Shown in pieces: positions 51,758-51,884 of a DNA stretch of 51,884 bases (the stretch's first letter is position 1; every line of letters begins with the position of its first letter). A model generated the notes under the pieces. That model saw only the letters and a program-made list of their open reading frames with translations. It did no database searches and was not told the DNA's origin. This DNA is from SBBG01 sp033717875 (GTDB lineage: Bacteria; Pseudomonadota; Gammaproteobacteria; Ga0077554; Ga007554): positions 1 to 51,884 of the forward strand of contig JADDKJ010000025.1 in the NCBI GenBank assembly GCA_033717875.1, in the 5' to 3' direction. The position numbers and the translations under genes were made by a program.

Positions 51758-51884
51758 GGCTCTTCAGGAAGTCGTGTGGGTAAAAATTGGGGCATAGCAT
51801 GACGGAAAGCTACGACGATTGCGGTATTCAGCAGTTTGAAGCGGGCTGTAAAACTGGCATGCTTTACCGATGGCTACCTCACGC
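51758..51884 (+). mobile_element. IS end, right contig edge (partial)
   Basis: Exact inverted copy of bases 1-127, starting with GGCTCTTCAGGAAGTCG. It is inserted in the enolase-superfamily gene. A frame from ATG 51799 is open to the window end (28 codons) but could not be matched to a known transposase. Confidence 0.75.

Noticed and set aside
1..51884. Composite transposon of 51.6 kb
   Set aside because: Two inverted IS ends flank the window, but the contents are core operons (rpsP, argG, glnD, recO). Contig breaking at a repeat is a simpler explanation.
1..51884. CRISPR arrays, tRNA or rRNA genes
   Set aside because: No regularly spaced direct repeats and no tRNA- or rRNA-like sequence were seen in the intergenic regions; the repeats present are inverted, not direct arrays.

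Overview
This 51.9 kb window looks like a chromosomal segment of a gammaproteobacterium, though a betaproteobacterium is not excluded. The evidence is high-GC coding DNA, the rpsP-rimM-trmD-rplS, recO-pdxJ-acpS and map-glnD gene orders, msrPQ, a dihaem cytochrome c4, and a proteobacterial PEP-CTERM/exosortase-type regulatory module. Both window ends carry the same 127 bp sequence in inverted orientation. It has the look of one end of an insertion sequence, so the window is probably one whole contig broken at two copies of that IS.

Layout. 136-4705 (minus): rpsP, rimM, trmD and rplS run into a TPR-like exported protein, ogt and xerD. 4883-13188: mixed metabolism, comprising a YVTN beta-propeller protein, the msrP/msrQ methionine sulfoxide repair pair split by a palindromic MITE-like element, cytochrome c4, a FixH/YtkA-like lipoprotein, a beta-hydroxyacid dehydrogenase with a cupin, ppnP with argG, and a THUMP-like protein. 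13301-16979: a Lon-like AAA+ protease with an apparently leaderless start, then galE. 17038-17370: remains of a Phd/VapC-type toxin-antitoxin locus carrying half a copy of the same MITE-like element. 17470-21450: a tight three-gene operon (PP-loop ATPase, AMP-forming acyl ligase, thioester-reductase-like SDR) closed by a strong terminator.

21451-25146 is AT-rich and gene-poor. It holds a FeeM/LuxI-like acyltransferase of the PEP-CTERM-associated type and one PEP-CTERM protein. That gene has a sigma-54 promoter motif and two copies of a 17 bp box upstream. 25147-35852 (minus) encodes the regulatory and glycan part of the system: a sugar transferase (TIGR03013-like), PrsK kinase, PrsR sigma-54 activator and two tandem PrsT TPR proteins. 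36186-39833 makes nucleotide sugars (UDP-glucose dehydrogenase, a TviB/WbpA-type dehydrogenase, a UDP-glucuronate 4-epimerase-like enzyme), probably for the surface polysaccharide linked to the PEP-CTERM system. No exosortase gene lies in the window.

39865-51757: acpS-pdxJ-recO, an unusual array of five back-to-back hairpins, map-glnD, a large SBBP-repeat protein with a CFI-box C-terminus, a Crp/Fnr regulator, a DUF2288 protein, a spermidine-synthase-like methyltransferase-fold protein, a small membrane protein, and an enolase-superfamily gene cut by the right-hand IS copy. REP-like palindromes are scattered through the window, and at several sites they abut or supply stop codons. I saw no tRNA, rRNA or CRISPR array.
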